From Ahaetulla prasina (taxonomy: Eukaryota > Chordata > Lepidosauria > Squamata > Colubridae), in NCBI RefSeq assembly GCF_028640845.1, contig NC_080539.1, positions 162,130,736 to 162,194,735 on the forward strand: a stretch of 64,000 nt of DNA, written 5' to 3'. Below the pieces are notes generated by a model. That model was given only the letters and a program-made list of their open reading frames with translations, did no database searches and was not told where the DNA came from. Positions 45,360-56,120 of this stretch are shown here, piece by piece. Position numbers and translations under genes: made by a program. Position 1 is the stretch's first letter. Each line of letters starts with the position of its first letter.

Positions 45360-45770
45360 TTAGTAGTCCTTGACTTATGATCACAATTCAGTCCAGAATT
45401 TTGATAGTAAGTCAAGTCATCACATGACCAGACTCAATTTTACAACCATTATTACAACAGTTGGTAAGTGAGTCAGTGGTTGTTAAGCAACTCACATAGC
45501 CGTAAGTCTGAATCCAGCTTTTTTTGCTAAAAAATGGCAAGAAAAATATCGCAAAACACAGTCACATAACCACAGCATGCTGCCACCAGTTGTGAATATG
45601 AGCTGGTCACCGATCACCTGAAATGTGATAATGTGTCCACTGGGATGAATGTGTGTCAGTCATAACTTTAAGGACGGATCTTAAGTAACTTTTTTTTAGC
45701 CTGTTTGAACTTTGAATGATTTAATGACCGGTCATACACCAAGGACTATTTGTACACTACCAGGTAGCAT
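45360..45770 (+). mobile_element. Tigger-like DNA transposon relic
   Basis: Left end TAGTCCTTGACTTATGATC and right end CCAAGGACTATTTGTA form inverted repeats. The interior has GTTGTTAAGCAACTCA and GGATCTTAAGTAAC. It lies immediately beside the solo LTR. Confidence 0.6.
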
Positions 45771-46079
45771 CCATTGCTTATAATAATGTAATATATTTGG
45801 TTACCAAATTCCATCTCTGAAAATATTGAAGACTTATGGAAGCATACTTTCATATAAATTTTTCTGATTTAGGGCATAGTTGCAGAAAGCAAGTTTGGGA
45901 TTCATATACAACATTCTACAAGTTAAATCAAGGAACTCTAGTCAAAAGTGAACATCAGGGTTACAAAAAGATTTTGGGCACGATAGGTCCTTTTAATTGT
46001 GTTTCTGCAGCACAGCTGTGGTCAGAAATTGGAAGTTAATATTGAGAAGTCCTTTTCTTCAATTCCTTGCATATTAACA

Positions 46080-46440
46080 GAACAGAATAACAGAGTTGGA
46101 AGGGAACTTAGAGGTCTTCTAGTTTAACCCACTTCTCAAGTAGAAACCCTATACCATTTCAGACAAAAGGTTGTCTAGTCTCTTCTTAAAAACCTCCAGT
46201 GTTGAAGCACCCACAACCTCTGGAGGCAAGTCATTCCACTGATTAATTGTCAGGGCATTTCTCCTTGGTTCTAGGTTGCTACTTTCATTTATTAGTTTCC
46301 ACCCATTGCTTCTCATTTTACATCCAGATGCTTTGGATGATAGGTTGACCCCCTCTTCTTTGTGGCAGTCCTTAGATTTCAGAACATTGCTATCATGTGA
46401 CCCTTAGTTCTTCTTTTCATTCCTACAACCATTCTTCATA
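46080..46440 (-). mobile_element. CR1 LINE 3' region
   Basis: Minus-strand CR1: ACAGAGTTGGAAGGGAACTT, TCTTCTAGTTTAACCC, AAAACCTCCAGTGTTGAAGC and CATTGCTTCTCATTTTACATC. Better preserved than 41715-42064. Confidence 0.8.
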
Positions 46441-47156
46441 GATTTTTGACTTCAGTCCATTGAGTTATTAAGATAGCTTTTCCTTCCATCATTTAATGTG
46501 CCCAATCCAGACTGGTAATTCTGTGTTACACTCTAGCAAATGATCGATGTAGCCTTGAGTCATATGATATAGAAATCTATGGTTTTAACCAGAGTTCACA
46601 CACTGCATTACCAGGCAGTATAAAGAAGAGATGATGTCGAACATGTTTGTTAAATAACAGTTTCAATGTTTGGCTCCTGATGGTCTGTTTCCAAAACTGA
46701 TTGAAACATTTCCAAAGCATTTTATGAGATTCCTTGGCAAAAAAGCAAATATTCTAAGGTGCATGCCTCTTGGGCTCCATGAGAATAGCGTTTTTATGGC
46801 CAAAGTTAGATTAATTTAGGATAACAGTTCGCGAGTGAGATAGCATAATTGAAAATGAAGTGAGAGGATTAGAAATGATTTTCTTGGTTTCTCATTTTAA
46901 CAGCTGGATGAGAATGAGAAGACTTTGTGCCATGTTCTGCCTCACATTCCTACTTATTCTGCTTTAAAGAACAATAAAGCAACCCTAGGAAATGGGCACT
47001 CATTCGTGCTGCAAATTCAAATGGTATCTTGGATTATATTCACTAAGTAGATGAAAATATCCATTAGCACTGGAAAATTCTGAGTTCGGGGAAGAGGAAA
47101 GAGATGTAGACTGTACTTGCAATATTTCCTCCCTTCATTTTGAAAGATTTGTCCTA
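46441..47156. other. no feature recognised
   Basis: Low-copy AT-rich DNA. Confidence 0.4.
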
Positions 47157-47945
47157 TTTTTTTTCTTTTTTCTTTTTTTTTTAGAAAAACTTTTTTTATT
47201 TTTTTTTAACAAACACACATACATAAAACCATCTTTAATCCAAATACATTGCGTCGGTGGGTTGATCACCACTCTTTTGTGCAGGTCACCATATTTGTTG
47301 CAGTTAATTTATCTAATCTTATTTTTTATCAATATAATATATCTCTCAACATTTTAATCAATTAATCTTAATTAGCTATAGCATTTCGTTCTCTCTATTC
47401 AAGTCAGCTTTTCTAGATTAATATTATGCATCTCCAATTTCATTCCTAAACTCAGTTATATAATTTAACATTTTCTTTATTCAATCTTACTTAAATCTCT
47501 TTAACATATTTTCCTCTCTAACCACTGATAAAAGAGATCCCATATTTTATAAAATTGTTTCTCTTCCTGTTCTCTAATTTCTAATGTCAATTTACTCATT
47601 TCTGCACATTCCAACATTTTCCTAATAATTTCATCTTGCAATGGAAGTCTTACATTTTTCCAATTTTTGGCAAATACAATCCTAGCTGCTGTCAAAACAT
47701 TTACAATCAAATGTCTCAACTCTCTATTATATGTTTCAGGTATAATTCCCAATAAAAAAAAACTTCCGGTTTGAAATCAATATGTTTCTTGATCATCTTT
47801 TCCAACCATGTGTGGATTTTAGACCAATATCTTTTAGCTTCTACACATGTCCACCACATATGGTAATATGAACCAGGTGTCTGGTGACATTTCCAACATT
47901 TTTCAGATTTATTCTTAAACATTCTATTTTTTTTTTTAAAGAACA
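47157..47945 (-). mobile_element. L1 LINE 3' end with poly(A), 5'-truncated
   Basis: The poly(T) tract at 47157-47210 is the minus-strand poly(A) tail. It is followed by the 3' UTR and ORF2 C-terminal coding. I could not find a target duplication. Confidence 0.8.
47501..47945 (-). pseudogene. L1 ORF2 C-terminal region, frameshifted
   Basis: Two overlapping frames. The first has NKSEKCWKCHQTPGSYYHMW and WTCVEAKRYWSKIHTWLE, the cysteine-rich CxxC...H...C motif of L1 ORF2. The second continues ELRHLIVNVLTAARIVFAKN to EKQFYKIWDLFYQWLERK. They are split by a shift in the A-run at about 47753-47761. Confidence 0.85.
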
Positions 47946-48059
47946 CACTTTCCAAGGATTTGAAAGGAGGGCCCTTAAGAAGCCAGCAACCTTATGCTGG
48001 TCCCAAGACCAAATCAATGGGGAGGCTTAGGGAAAATAATGATGAACTACCCTGTAAAA

Positions 48060-48335
48060 CAACCTCACCATTATGGCAATAACTCAACATATCTCAGATA
48101 TGGATTTTTACTTTGGCCATGTCAAATTTGGCAAATTCATTAGAGAAATCAGTGATGCTAGGAATGGTTAGTGGACAAAGAAGAAGGGGCAAGCAAAGAG
48201 CTCGCTGGTTTGATGCCACCAAAGCTGATGCAAAGATGATTAATATTGACCATCCAACAACTGAAAGAAGCATGGAGAACACTTGCCGATAAAGTCCCCA
48301 TGAGTCAGACAAACTACTACTACTACTACTAAGAA
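48060..48335 (+). mobile_element. LINE ORF C-terminal fragment, family uncertain
   Basis: The plus strand reads YFGHVKFGKFIREISDARNG, then RRRGKQRARWFDATKADAKM, the GHV...RRGR.R.RW pattern common at the C-terminus of LINE (RTE-like) polyproteins. It ends at a (CTA)n run at 48319-48331. It is short and decayed. Confidence 0.45.
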
Positions 48336-48663
48336 GTCAGATTCTCATAAAGACAACGAGCATTTATCGGGTCTTTCCTGAATTTGTTTTCTGCCAGCTG
48401 CACAGTGGAGTTGCCGGCAGTGGTGAAATCCATTTTTTTTTATTTCCGGTTCTGTGGGTGTGGCTTGGTGGGCGTGGTGTGGCTTGGTGGGCGTGGCTTG
48501 GTGGGCATGGCAGGGGACGAATACTGCAAAATCTCCATTACCACCCCACTCTGAGACCACCCAGAGGTGGTATTTGATGGTTCTCTGAACGACTCAAAAT
48601 GTCTGCTCCCTGGAAAATTTAATAAAGCAAATTAGAAATCAGACCCAGGAGCATATAAAGAGA

Positions 48664-49218
48664 TTGTATAATGTGTTGCTTGAAATAGATTCGGAAAAGG
48701 ATTTGGTAAAGGACTGTATGATAAAATGGCCACAGAATATTCAGGAACCAATAATGTTGGAAACATGGGAGAAAATCTGGGTTAGAAATGTTAAGTTTAC
48801 ACAAGCACAGAATTTAAGGGAAAATTTTTATAAGATGTTTTATAGATGGCACTTAGATCCCAAAAAATTATCATGTATGTATCCTAATATCCAAGCGAAA
48901 TGTTGGAGGTGTGATTGTGATGACGCTACATATTTTCATATTTGGTGGACTTGCAAGAAAATTAAGGTCTTTTGGATAAGAATTTGGTGGATTATTCAAA
49001 ATGTACTGAAGAAGAAGATAAAGTTCCTGCCACAATTTTTCCTTTTGGGAATTATAACGGATTGTACAGGGATTGAGACTAAATTGATTCTGAATTTAAT
49101 AACAGCAGCAAGACTGTTGATTGGACAATACTGGAAGAAAGAAGAGATACCTACAATAGAAGAATGGATATTGAAAGTTATTAATTTGGCTGAGATGGCT
49201 AAAATCTCAGCTTTTTAA
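48664..49218 (+). pseudogene. L1 ORF2 C-terminal fragment, frame intact
   Basis: 184 codons without interruption to the natural stop. YPNIQAKCWRCDCDDATYFH and IWWTCKKIKVFWIRIW hold the CxxC...H...C cysteine-rich motif. The remainder (NLITAARLLIGQYWKKEEIP, WILKVINLAEMAKISAF) is the usual L1 ORF2 tail. Endonuclease and RT are absent because of 5' truncation, so it cannot be functional. The intact frame and exact target duplication suggest a recent event. Confidence 0.9.
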
Positions 49219-49438
49219 AAGACAATACGCAGGAAAGATATTTAATTGAATGGAAAAATGGATTGATTATCTACAAAACAGATATCAGATTAAGAAATAT
49301 CAGATTGCCTTTGAATAATTAGAAAGTTATTTTATGTAATGGGAGGGGTTGGGAGATGAAAAGCTTTGGATGTGGTTATTTGGATTGAAGGAAAATTTTA
49401 TTCTATGTTTGGTTTATGTATAACAATACCTTGTGATT

Positions 49439-49515
49439 GACCCGGGAAGCCGGGGGGAAGGGAGGGGGGAAGGGGTTTTTTTGGGAGGGAGGGGGGGAAA
49501 AAGGGGGGGAAATGT
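49439..49515 (+). other. G-rich polypurine segment of L1 3' UTR
   Basis: Repeated runs of 3-7 guanines (GGGGGGAAGGGAGGGGGGAA and following) on the L1 sense strand. G-quadruplex-forming tracts are known in mammalian L1 3' UTRs. Folding here is inferred from the runs. Confidence 0.6.
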
Positions 49516-49645
49516 CTTTGTTTTTTTTTAAACTCTTTCAATAAAAAAAAAATGTCTGCTCCCTGTTCTCTGAACTACCCAAAATTTCTGCTACCAGTTC
49601 TCCAGAACCTGTCAGAACCTGCTGGATTTCACCCTTGGCTTGCGG

Positions 49646-50904
49646 GGGTGGGAGAATGTCTAGCTGTGGGCCTCCAATTCGTCAGGGTGGGATCGACTCT
49701 TTGACAATCAAAATAAATCCTTTTTAAAATCTGTCTAACCCACCAGGTAGGTTTAAATAGAACAGTTGGTGCCTAATACCGCTTCCAAATCTTGCCAAGC
49801 TCCAAATGGCCTGCTCCTGCCTCCCCCTCATTTGTCTTGCTTCTATCTGAAAATAAAATGTGCCTCAGAGCAAAGAGAAAAGAGGAGCAAGGATAGGAAA
49901 AGAGCGGGAAAGGGGGGGGGGAAAAAACCACCCCTAACATTATAAAAACTATCGCCCAAGCTCTCAGCCAGCAACCAAAGATGCGTGGGGACAATTAAAG
50001 CATATGGGCTCCTCTATGCTCTTGTCAGCTGGCCATGGAGCTGGGTCAGTGAGAGACACGGGGCATGACGGATCCGAGCACAATGCCAAGGAGGTCCCTC
50101 TCATTCACTAGGAAACATTGGGCGAGACAAGGCCAGGCGACAATTGCGCTGGCCCCTCCACAGTGTTTACTTGGAAAGAATAATTCTTCTGAGCTGTAGG
50201 AAGAGTTGTCACTTGTCCAACACAGCATACACCACGCATAATGTGCCATTTGCCTGCTACAGTTTGCCTGGCCAAAAAGTAAATTAGAGCCTGCACAATA
50301 CACACAAGTAATTTTTTCCCCCTCCCCTACAGCAATTTCACTAAAAGGTCTAGTCTAAGTCGTTCAAATAATGGCTACATCTGTGCTTTCATCTTCCAAA
50401 ATGGTTTCCAAGGAGCCCTCCTTGTATTATTTCATTTTCTTTTGCTTCCTTTCTGATGTACTTCTCACTCTTTGCCTCCCCCTCCCCCCACCCCATTTCC
50501 TTTTCTCGCCCTCTCTTCCTAGGACATTTTTGTGAGCATCTGTGTGCAATCTGATCAGGTCTTTCACAAAAGTCGAGCACAGGGAGGTATGTACTCGGTT
50601 CAGAATGGAGAACCATTTTTTCCAGCATACATCTTTAGCACATAGGAACTCTTTAAAGTCTATATGACATTTTTTTCTTCTATAGTGGCCTTTTTGATGG
50701 GAGTGGGAAATTTATTCAAAAGTCCTTTTCCATCACTTTCACACAAGAAATATCTGGTCCTTGTCCTTTTTATTTTACAATGGCCTAATAAAGGAGAACC
50801 TTTAGTGATGGCACTCCAGTTTTATATGGATATTTTAAAAAAAAGATCTGGACCCTCCCCATACCAATATATGACCTCCCCAGTATTTTTATGTAAATGT
50901 TAAA
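49646..50904. other. low-copy, possibly conserved non-coding DNA
   Basis: No repeat shared with the window. The part 49930-50390 has balanced composition and transcription-factor-like words (ACAATTAAAGC, GTGTTTACTTGG) and no supported exon. Confidence 0.35.
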
Positions 50905-51085
50905 ATGGAAAGATGAAAGGCTCAAGCCCTGAGGCAACCCACATTGCTGGAATCAACTGCAAAGGAGGAGACCCACCATAACACAGAGCCTCCCACTCCT
51001 GACCCCACCCCACCCCGAAACCGGTCGAGAAGAATGCCATGGCTGATATTATTGAAAGCTGTTGTGAGGTCGAGGAGAGCCAGAA
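50905..51085 (-). pseudogene. LINE reverse transcriptase fragment
   Basis: The minus strand reads LALLDLTTAFNNISHGILLD, the DLSAAFDTIDHGILL block of a CR1/L2-group RT, then SVLWWVSPPLQ, equivalent to the RWF..FL segment. It is interrupted on its 5' side by the hAT MITE at 51086. Confidence 0.65.
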
Positions 51086-51395
51086 TCAGAGGTGGGTTTC
51101 AGCAGGTTCTGACCAGTTCTGGAGAACCGGTAGCAGAAATTTTGAGTAGTTCGGAGAACTGGTAGTAAAAATTCTGACTGGCCCTGCCCCCATCTATTTT
51201 TCTGCCTCCCGAGTCCCAGCTGATGGGGAGGAAACGGAGATTTTGCAGTAACCTTCCTCTGGAGTGGTGAGGGAATGGAGATTTTACAATATCCTTCCCC
51301 TGCCATGCCCACCAAGCCACGCCCACTAAGCCATGCCATGCCCACTAAGCCACACCCACAGAACTGGTAGTAAAAAAAATTGAAACCCACCACTG
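51086..51395 (-). mobile_element. hAT-type MITE, family A
   Basis: 310 bp from CAGAGGTGGGTTTCAG to TTGAAACCCACCACTG with an exact 8-bp duplication GCCAGAAT (51078-51085 and 51396-51403). It has intact GGTTCTGGAGAACCGG-type ends and the CACGCCCACTAAGCCATGCC array. Confidence 0.93.
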
Positions 51396-51403
51396 GCCAG
51401 AAT

Positions 51404-52010
51404 GATTGCACCTTTTCATACTAAGCTCTCCAAAGGTGTAACCAATGTTCAACCAGAGTCCAACTCCAAGTGTAGTCAAGCAATTTTATCTGACAGAGGC
51501 AGGAATATTCCTCACAGTGACCATGTAAGAGCTTCCCTGTCTCCTCCATATCTAGGAGAAACCGGGTTATCTGAAACAGGGCCACCCAGTCAACTACCTG
51601 CAGATGCAATAAGGGCAGAGAAATAATCATGTTTCACTACCCTTTTTATCATAAGATAAGTATCTTTCCTGTGCTTGGTTGACCTTGCTCTTTGTCTTCC
51701 TCCAGCGGTGCTCTAGAAATCTTTTACGTTGCTTCATTCCTTTGAGCTACTCAGTAAACTATGGGACTGTATGAGATCCACACACACACACATAGCGTCC
51801 ACACAAATGTGATTCAGTCTATGCTTCCTGTCTCCTGCTCATCCCAAGCTATGATGAGAGCTTGTTTTTGACTGAAGGCCACCTGACTTTAAAATGATAT
51901 GGGAGACTCACAACCAGCAAACAAACAACAGTAATGTTTGAAGGGTGATGTAAAGGACTGTGTTATAAACAGGAGGTAGGTAGTGTCATATCCCCCCCCC
52001 CCGCCTCTGT
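51404..52010. other. no firm feature
   Basis: Possibly low-copy. Short frames at 51402-51626 have no domain. Confidence 0.35.
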
Positions 52011-52359
52011 TGAGAGACGGCAGTTCAGTCTTAATGTAGATGGCCTTTTTGACTCCCCCCTCCTTTCAAACCAGTGGTCATCTCTGTCCAGAATGTGGAT
52101 TTTGCTTCAAAAGTATAACTTGTCTTTCAAATGCAGATGGACTGCTGAATCGTATCCTCATGGGTTTGTTCTCCTATGTTGTGCTATGTGTTTGTGAAGT
52201 GTTTGTTTACAACACTGGCCTTTCAGCAGTTCCAGGGAGATTCCATGCCCATTTGCACTATTCAGGTGACCCTGCAGGCACAGATAAACCTCCAAGTGAC
52301 TCTCAGAAAGAGTGCTAACGATCAGATGACTGCAGGGAATATGAATCCTTTTATCTTCC

Positions 52360-52500
52360 ACCACTCAGTCAGAACTGAAAAAGCTTCTTGGATGAGAAGC
52401 AAAACATCTTCAAGGAAAAAACGAAGTCCAGTTGCCTTTTGAAAGAGCACCTTTGGGACAACCATGACCAGTATGACTGAGAATCTCCACAGACAAACAA
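52360..52500 (+). mobile_element. decayed Penelope-type terminal repeat
   Basis: Contains GAAGCTTC-like hammerhead stem sequence followed by CGAAGTCCAGTTGCCTTTTG and GACAACCATGACCAGTATG, a widespread vertebrate repeat carrying a hammerhead-like core. It is a different family from the copies at 3.4, 11.6, 35.6 and 57 kb. Confidence 0.5.
52375..52408 (+). ncRNA. decayed hammerhead-like motif
   Basis: CUGAAAA, A, six perfect pairs (GCUUCU with AGAAGC), loop UGGAUG, then AAAACAUC. Stem II and overall length match the other modules. The core has G-to-A changes (CUGANGA to CUGAAAA, GAAA to AAAA, GUC to AUC), so activity is not expected. Confidence 0.6.
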
Positions 52501-52546
52501 CAATAACCATTTCATGAAATAAATAAATTGTTGCCTCTGTCTATCC

Positions 52547-52652
52547 CAGGGATCTCCAAACTTTAAGACTTGTGGATTTCATCTATGCTGCCTGGGAAAT
52601 TCTGGGAAGTGAATCCACAAGTTTTAATGTTGGCAAGTTTGGAGACCCCCTA
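52547..52652. mobile_element. foldback hAT-type MITE
   Basis: 106 bp with arms CAGGGATCTCCAAACTTTAA and GGCAAGTTTGGAGACCCCCT around a GGGAAATTCTGGGAAGTG centre. Octamers GTCTATCC and ATCTATCC match at 7 of 8 positions. Confidence 0.75.
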
Positions 52653-52725
52653 ATCTATCCCACAGATATTCATTCTAGCAGTGCCACTGGACTTTCTGAA
52701 TTTAGCACTGAAATGTTGGCCTCAG

Positions 52726-52985
52726 TATTTTTTATTTGCATTTATATCCTGCCCTTCTCCGAAGACAGGGCGGCTTACACTATATTAGCAATAGTCTTCA
52801 TCCTATTTGTATATTTATATACAAAGTCAACTTATTGCCCCCAACAATCTGGGTCCTCATTTTACCTACCTTATAAAGGATGGAAGGCTGAGTCAACCTT
52901 GGGCCTGGTGGGACTTGAACTTGCAGTAATTGCAAGCAGCTGTGTTAATAACAGACTGTCTTACCAGTCTGAGCCACAGAGGCCC
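52726..52985 (-). repeat. composite squamate LINE/SINE relic
   Basis: Contains CCTGCCCTTCTCCGAAGACA (a LINE 3' UTR on the minus strand), then CCCCCAACAATCTGGGTCCT and AGGCTGAGTCAACCTTGGGC, which are minus-strand GCTATT-SINE body phrases. The order suggests a fused or SINE-related element. Confidence 0.5.
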
Positions 52986-53011
52986 AAGAGTATACATGCA
53001 TATGTGCACAT

Positions 53012-53308
53012 CAGTGATGGGATTCAAACTTTTTTACTACTGGTTCTGTGGGCGTGGCTTGGTGGGCATGGCATGGCATGGCTAGGTGGGTGTGGCAGGG
53101 GAAGGATACTGTAAAATCTCCATTCCCACCCTACTCCAGGGGAAGGTTACTGCAAAATCCCCATTTCCTCCTGATCAGCTGGGACTCGGGAGGCAGAGAA
53201 TAGATGATGGGGCAGGGCCAGTCAGAGGTGGTATTTACCAGTTTTCTGTTCAAAATTTCCATTACTGGTTTTCCAGAACTGGTCAGAACCTGCTGAATAC
53301 CACCTCTA
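53012..53308 (+). mobile_element. hAT-type MITE, family A
   Basis: 297 bp from CAGTGATGGGATTCAAAC to GAATACCACCTCTA. Octamers GTGCACAT and GTGTATAT match at 6 of 8 positions, the differences being transitions. Confidence 0.85.
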
Positions 53309-53316
53309 GTGTATAT

Positions 53317-54406
53317 TCTCCCATGTGGGCTCCTTTTCTAGGTGACTGTCAGTGAGAATATTTGTCAATCACAAAAACATTTGCTAGAATAATATGTTGA
53401 TTTTTTTTTTCTGGAGTGGAGTGCTACAACTTCAAAAATAGCTTGCCTTGTGCAAAGAGAGGAAGAATATTATATAAAAAATCCATAGCTGAATCTCCTG
53501 TTTTTGTCAGTTAGCAGCATGTAAATTAAAATTGGGGAGAAGAAAGCAGAAATAGAACACAGAATGAGATTTTTTTTTTCAGTTGATACGGTGTACTCTT
53601 GCTGGGGCTTTTTCCTGTGAATTTTTTATGATTACATTTCCTCATTATAAATACAGAAGCACACATCTCTCTTTGTGATAGATAATAACTACTTTCTTTT
53701 CCCTCCCTGCTGAAAACTGCTTGAATTAGTTTAACATTACAGCAAAGCAAACTTTTCACTCTTTCTGAGTGTCAAAATTACAGGGGACTCTAGCAATAGA
53801 ATTCCAGGTAAGGCACTGATGGCTGCCTGAAAGCTATTTCCACATGTGGTTATGATGTCCCATTAAAATAGCTGCATCACTCGGTGCTGCTCTCAAGAGA
53901 CTGACTGCAGAGCTGAAGATTAGGATCATGTGCAGATTAGCAAGAAGGAGGGAGGGTCCTTCCATTTTGAAGGGAAATAAAACAAATTAATTCAGTAACC
54001 TTTTGGGAACTAAACCTCACTTTACTTTTACAAACTTGCTTGATTTGTATCTAACCTTTTTACTTGAACTCGTAGCTCAAATTGACATACAGAACATTTC
54101 TTCCTCAAATAGTAACTCTTTGAAGTAGGTTGGGCTGAGGGAGAGTGACTGACCCAAAGTCATCCAGGGATCTTCCATCACTGAGGCTGGTCTATAATCT
54201 GGACTTACCCATTTACAGCCCACAATTTCACTGCTAGGTTTTACTGGCTACCTAACATTTTAATGGTACCTAACATTTCGGCAGAGATCAAAGATGCTAG
54301 GAAATGGTTGCATCAGTAATGATGCGAAGGAGCAAGTTTAGGATTGTTATTCCAAAGCTTTGGGGGAATCTTGAAAGCTAATTTCACCCTATAACAGGAT
54401 TTATGA
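53317..54406. other. no feature recognised
   Basis: Low-copy DNA. No supported exon. Confidence 0.4.
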
Positions 54407-54515
54407 TGAGCCATGGTGGCACAGTGGTTAGGATGCAGTATTCCAGGCAAACTCTGCCTACAGCCTGGAGTTCAATCCTGACCGGCTCAAGGTTGACTCA
54501 GCCTTCCATCCTTTC

Positions 54516-55997
54516 TGTTAGGAAATTGTTATTTGTCTAACTAGTTGGCCAGGCAATATATAAACTAACTATGTATGTTTGCAGTAAGAAAGGTATTATA
54601 TCGCTTTAAGGCTGTGCTGCATCATCATGCATCCTGACTGGCTGAGCTTTGTAGCCAATGTACTTAAGGAAAGCTAAAAACAGCTATGAGTCAGGATTTT
54701 AAACATGGAGATATACAAATTCCTGTATTCAGCAAGGAGATTTATCAATCCTTGATTGGTAGTCTATCTTATATTAGTAATTGGTCTAGGCCAGATATTT
54801 CCTATTGTGTTAACCAATTAGCTAGATATAATGCAGAAACAACTGAAAGGCATTGGCAAGCTGCAAAGCGAATACTGAGATATTTGAAACTAACAATGCA
54901 TTGTGCGTTATATTTAGAACCTACCTGTGATCTTGTACTAACTGCATATGCTGATGCTAGTTTTGCTACTGATTTAGCTACAAGAAAATCAACATCAGGT
55001 ATTGCAATAATGTTAGGGAATTCATTAATTGGATGGAAATCAATCAGGCAAAAGCACATAAGTTTATCAACAATGGAAGCTGAATTTTCCTGTCTGTCAT
55101 TAATGTGCACAGAACTAATATATTATAGACAATTGATGATAGATATTGGTTTAAGTGTAAATGATCCAATTGTAGTATTTGAGGAAAATCAAGCTGCTAT
55201 TAAAATGGCAACAAATTTGGCTGTGAAAATGAGATCTAAATATACTGATATTAGATACTTAAATGTAAGGCAATGTATATAGAGTAAGATGATACAATTG
55301 GATTATTGTAAGTCAGAGAATAATATTGCTGATAATTTTACTAAACCTCAGGGTGCGATTAGACATAGAACATGTTGTGAAAGTTATGGGCTAAGATTGT
55401 AAGCCATTATATATTGTCCTGTCCAAAGGGGAGTATGTTAGGAAATTGTTATTTGTCTAACTAGTTGGCCAGGCAATATATAAACTAACTATGTATGTTT
55501 GCAGTAAGAAAGGTATTATATTGCTTTAAGGCTGTGCTGCATCATCATGCATCCTGATTGGCTGAGCTCTGTAGCCAATGTACTTAAGGAAAGCTAAATG
55601 ATGGCTTGTGGGGACTCTACAGCATTGTTACCTGTTGATATGCTGCAACTGTATATTAGAGCTCTATGCATGATCGTTGCTTGATCATGGCTATTTGACT
55701 GTTGTGTATTGAACTGTGTTTTGGCTGAACCTAAAGAAAATCTGGTTTGTTGTGCAAGTCTACGTTTGGTAAGAAGAGTTGGTATTTGTAATATCCCTGG
55801 ACGGTCTTTATATGTGAATGACCTGGATTGTTTTGGACTATGATTTTGCTTTTTCCCTAAAAGTAAAGTAATATCAAACCCCGGTTTGTCTATGTAGTAA
55901 CTGTTACTGTCCACAACCAGTCTCAGTCGTTTTCATGCGTGGGTTATTCTGCTCAATAGTCCACAACCTTGGTTGTGAGCCCAGATTACCCTTATCA
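54516..55997 (+). mobile_element. Ty1/copia LTR retrotransposon, internally deleted
   Basis: The 3' LTR is complete at 55436-55997 (TGTTAGG...TTATCA, 562 bp). Only the first 163 bp of the 5' LTR remain (54516-54678), fused to the end of pol. A polypurine tract (AAAGGGGAGTA) lies just before the 3' LTR. The 5-bp duplication CTTTC flanks the element (54511-54515 and 55998-56002). The two LTR segments differ at 3 of 163 positions, suggesting a fairly recent insertion. Gag, protease, integrase and most of RT are gone. Confidence 0.93.
54686..55402 (+). pseudogene. Ty1/copia pol C-terminus (RT end and RNase H)
   Basis: The frame reads YQSLIGSLSYISNWSRPDIS, then HWQAAKRILRYLKLT (end of RT), then RNase H with AYADASFATDLATRKSTSG, WKSIRQKHISLSTMEAEF and VVFEENQAAIKMATN. 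A TAG at 55280 interrupts it. The frame then continues MIQLDYCKSENNIADNFTKP to the true stop at 55400. RNase H would remove RNA during reverse transcription; YADASFA and STMEAEF are typical copia signatures. The N-terminal part is deleted, so the protein is defunct. Confidence 0.92.
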
Positions 55998-56120
55998 CTT
56001 TCAGGGTTGGTAAAAGGAGGATTCAGATTGTTGGGGGCAATACGTTGACATTGCAAACCACCCAAAGAGTATTGTAAAGCACTATGGGGTGGTATGTAAG
56101 TCTAACTGCTACTGCTATTA

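Larger units (their letters stand above)
48613..49548 (+). mobile_element. L1 LINE 3' end, young insertion
   Basis: 936 bp: ORF2 C-terminus, a G-rich 3' UTR and a poly(A) tail after AATAAA. It is flanked by an exact 17-bp target duplication, AAAATGTCTGCTCCCTG (48596-48612 and 49549-49565), standard for target-primed reverse transcription. It is 5'-truncated. Confidence 0.93.
48418..49637 (+). mobile_element. hAT-type MITE, family A, split by an L1 insertion
   Basis: Left part 48418-48612 (CAGTGGTGAAATCC, GTGGCTTGGTGGGC units) and right part 49566-49637 (GAACCTGCTGGATTTCACCC) make one family A copy. Flanking octamers GTTGCCGG and GCTTGCGG agree only at 5 of 8 positions, so it is old. Confidence 0.85.
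54407..56120 (+). mobile_element. tRNA-derived SINE (GCTATT-tailed), split by Ty1/copia
   Basis: The head 54407-54515 (GTGGCACAGTGGTTAGGATG to GCCTTCCATCCTTTC) and tail 55998-56120 (AGATTGTTGGGGGCAATACG to CTACTGCTATT) rejoin into one SINE when the copia element is removed. Confidence 0.88.

Noticed and set aside
47157..47945. Target duplication for this L1 copy
   Set aside because: AAGATTTG and AAGGATTTG near the two ends are similar but not convincingly placed at the borders.
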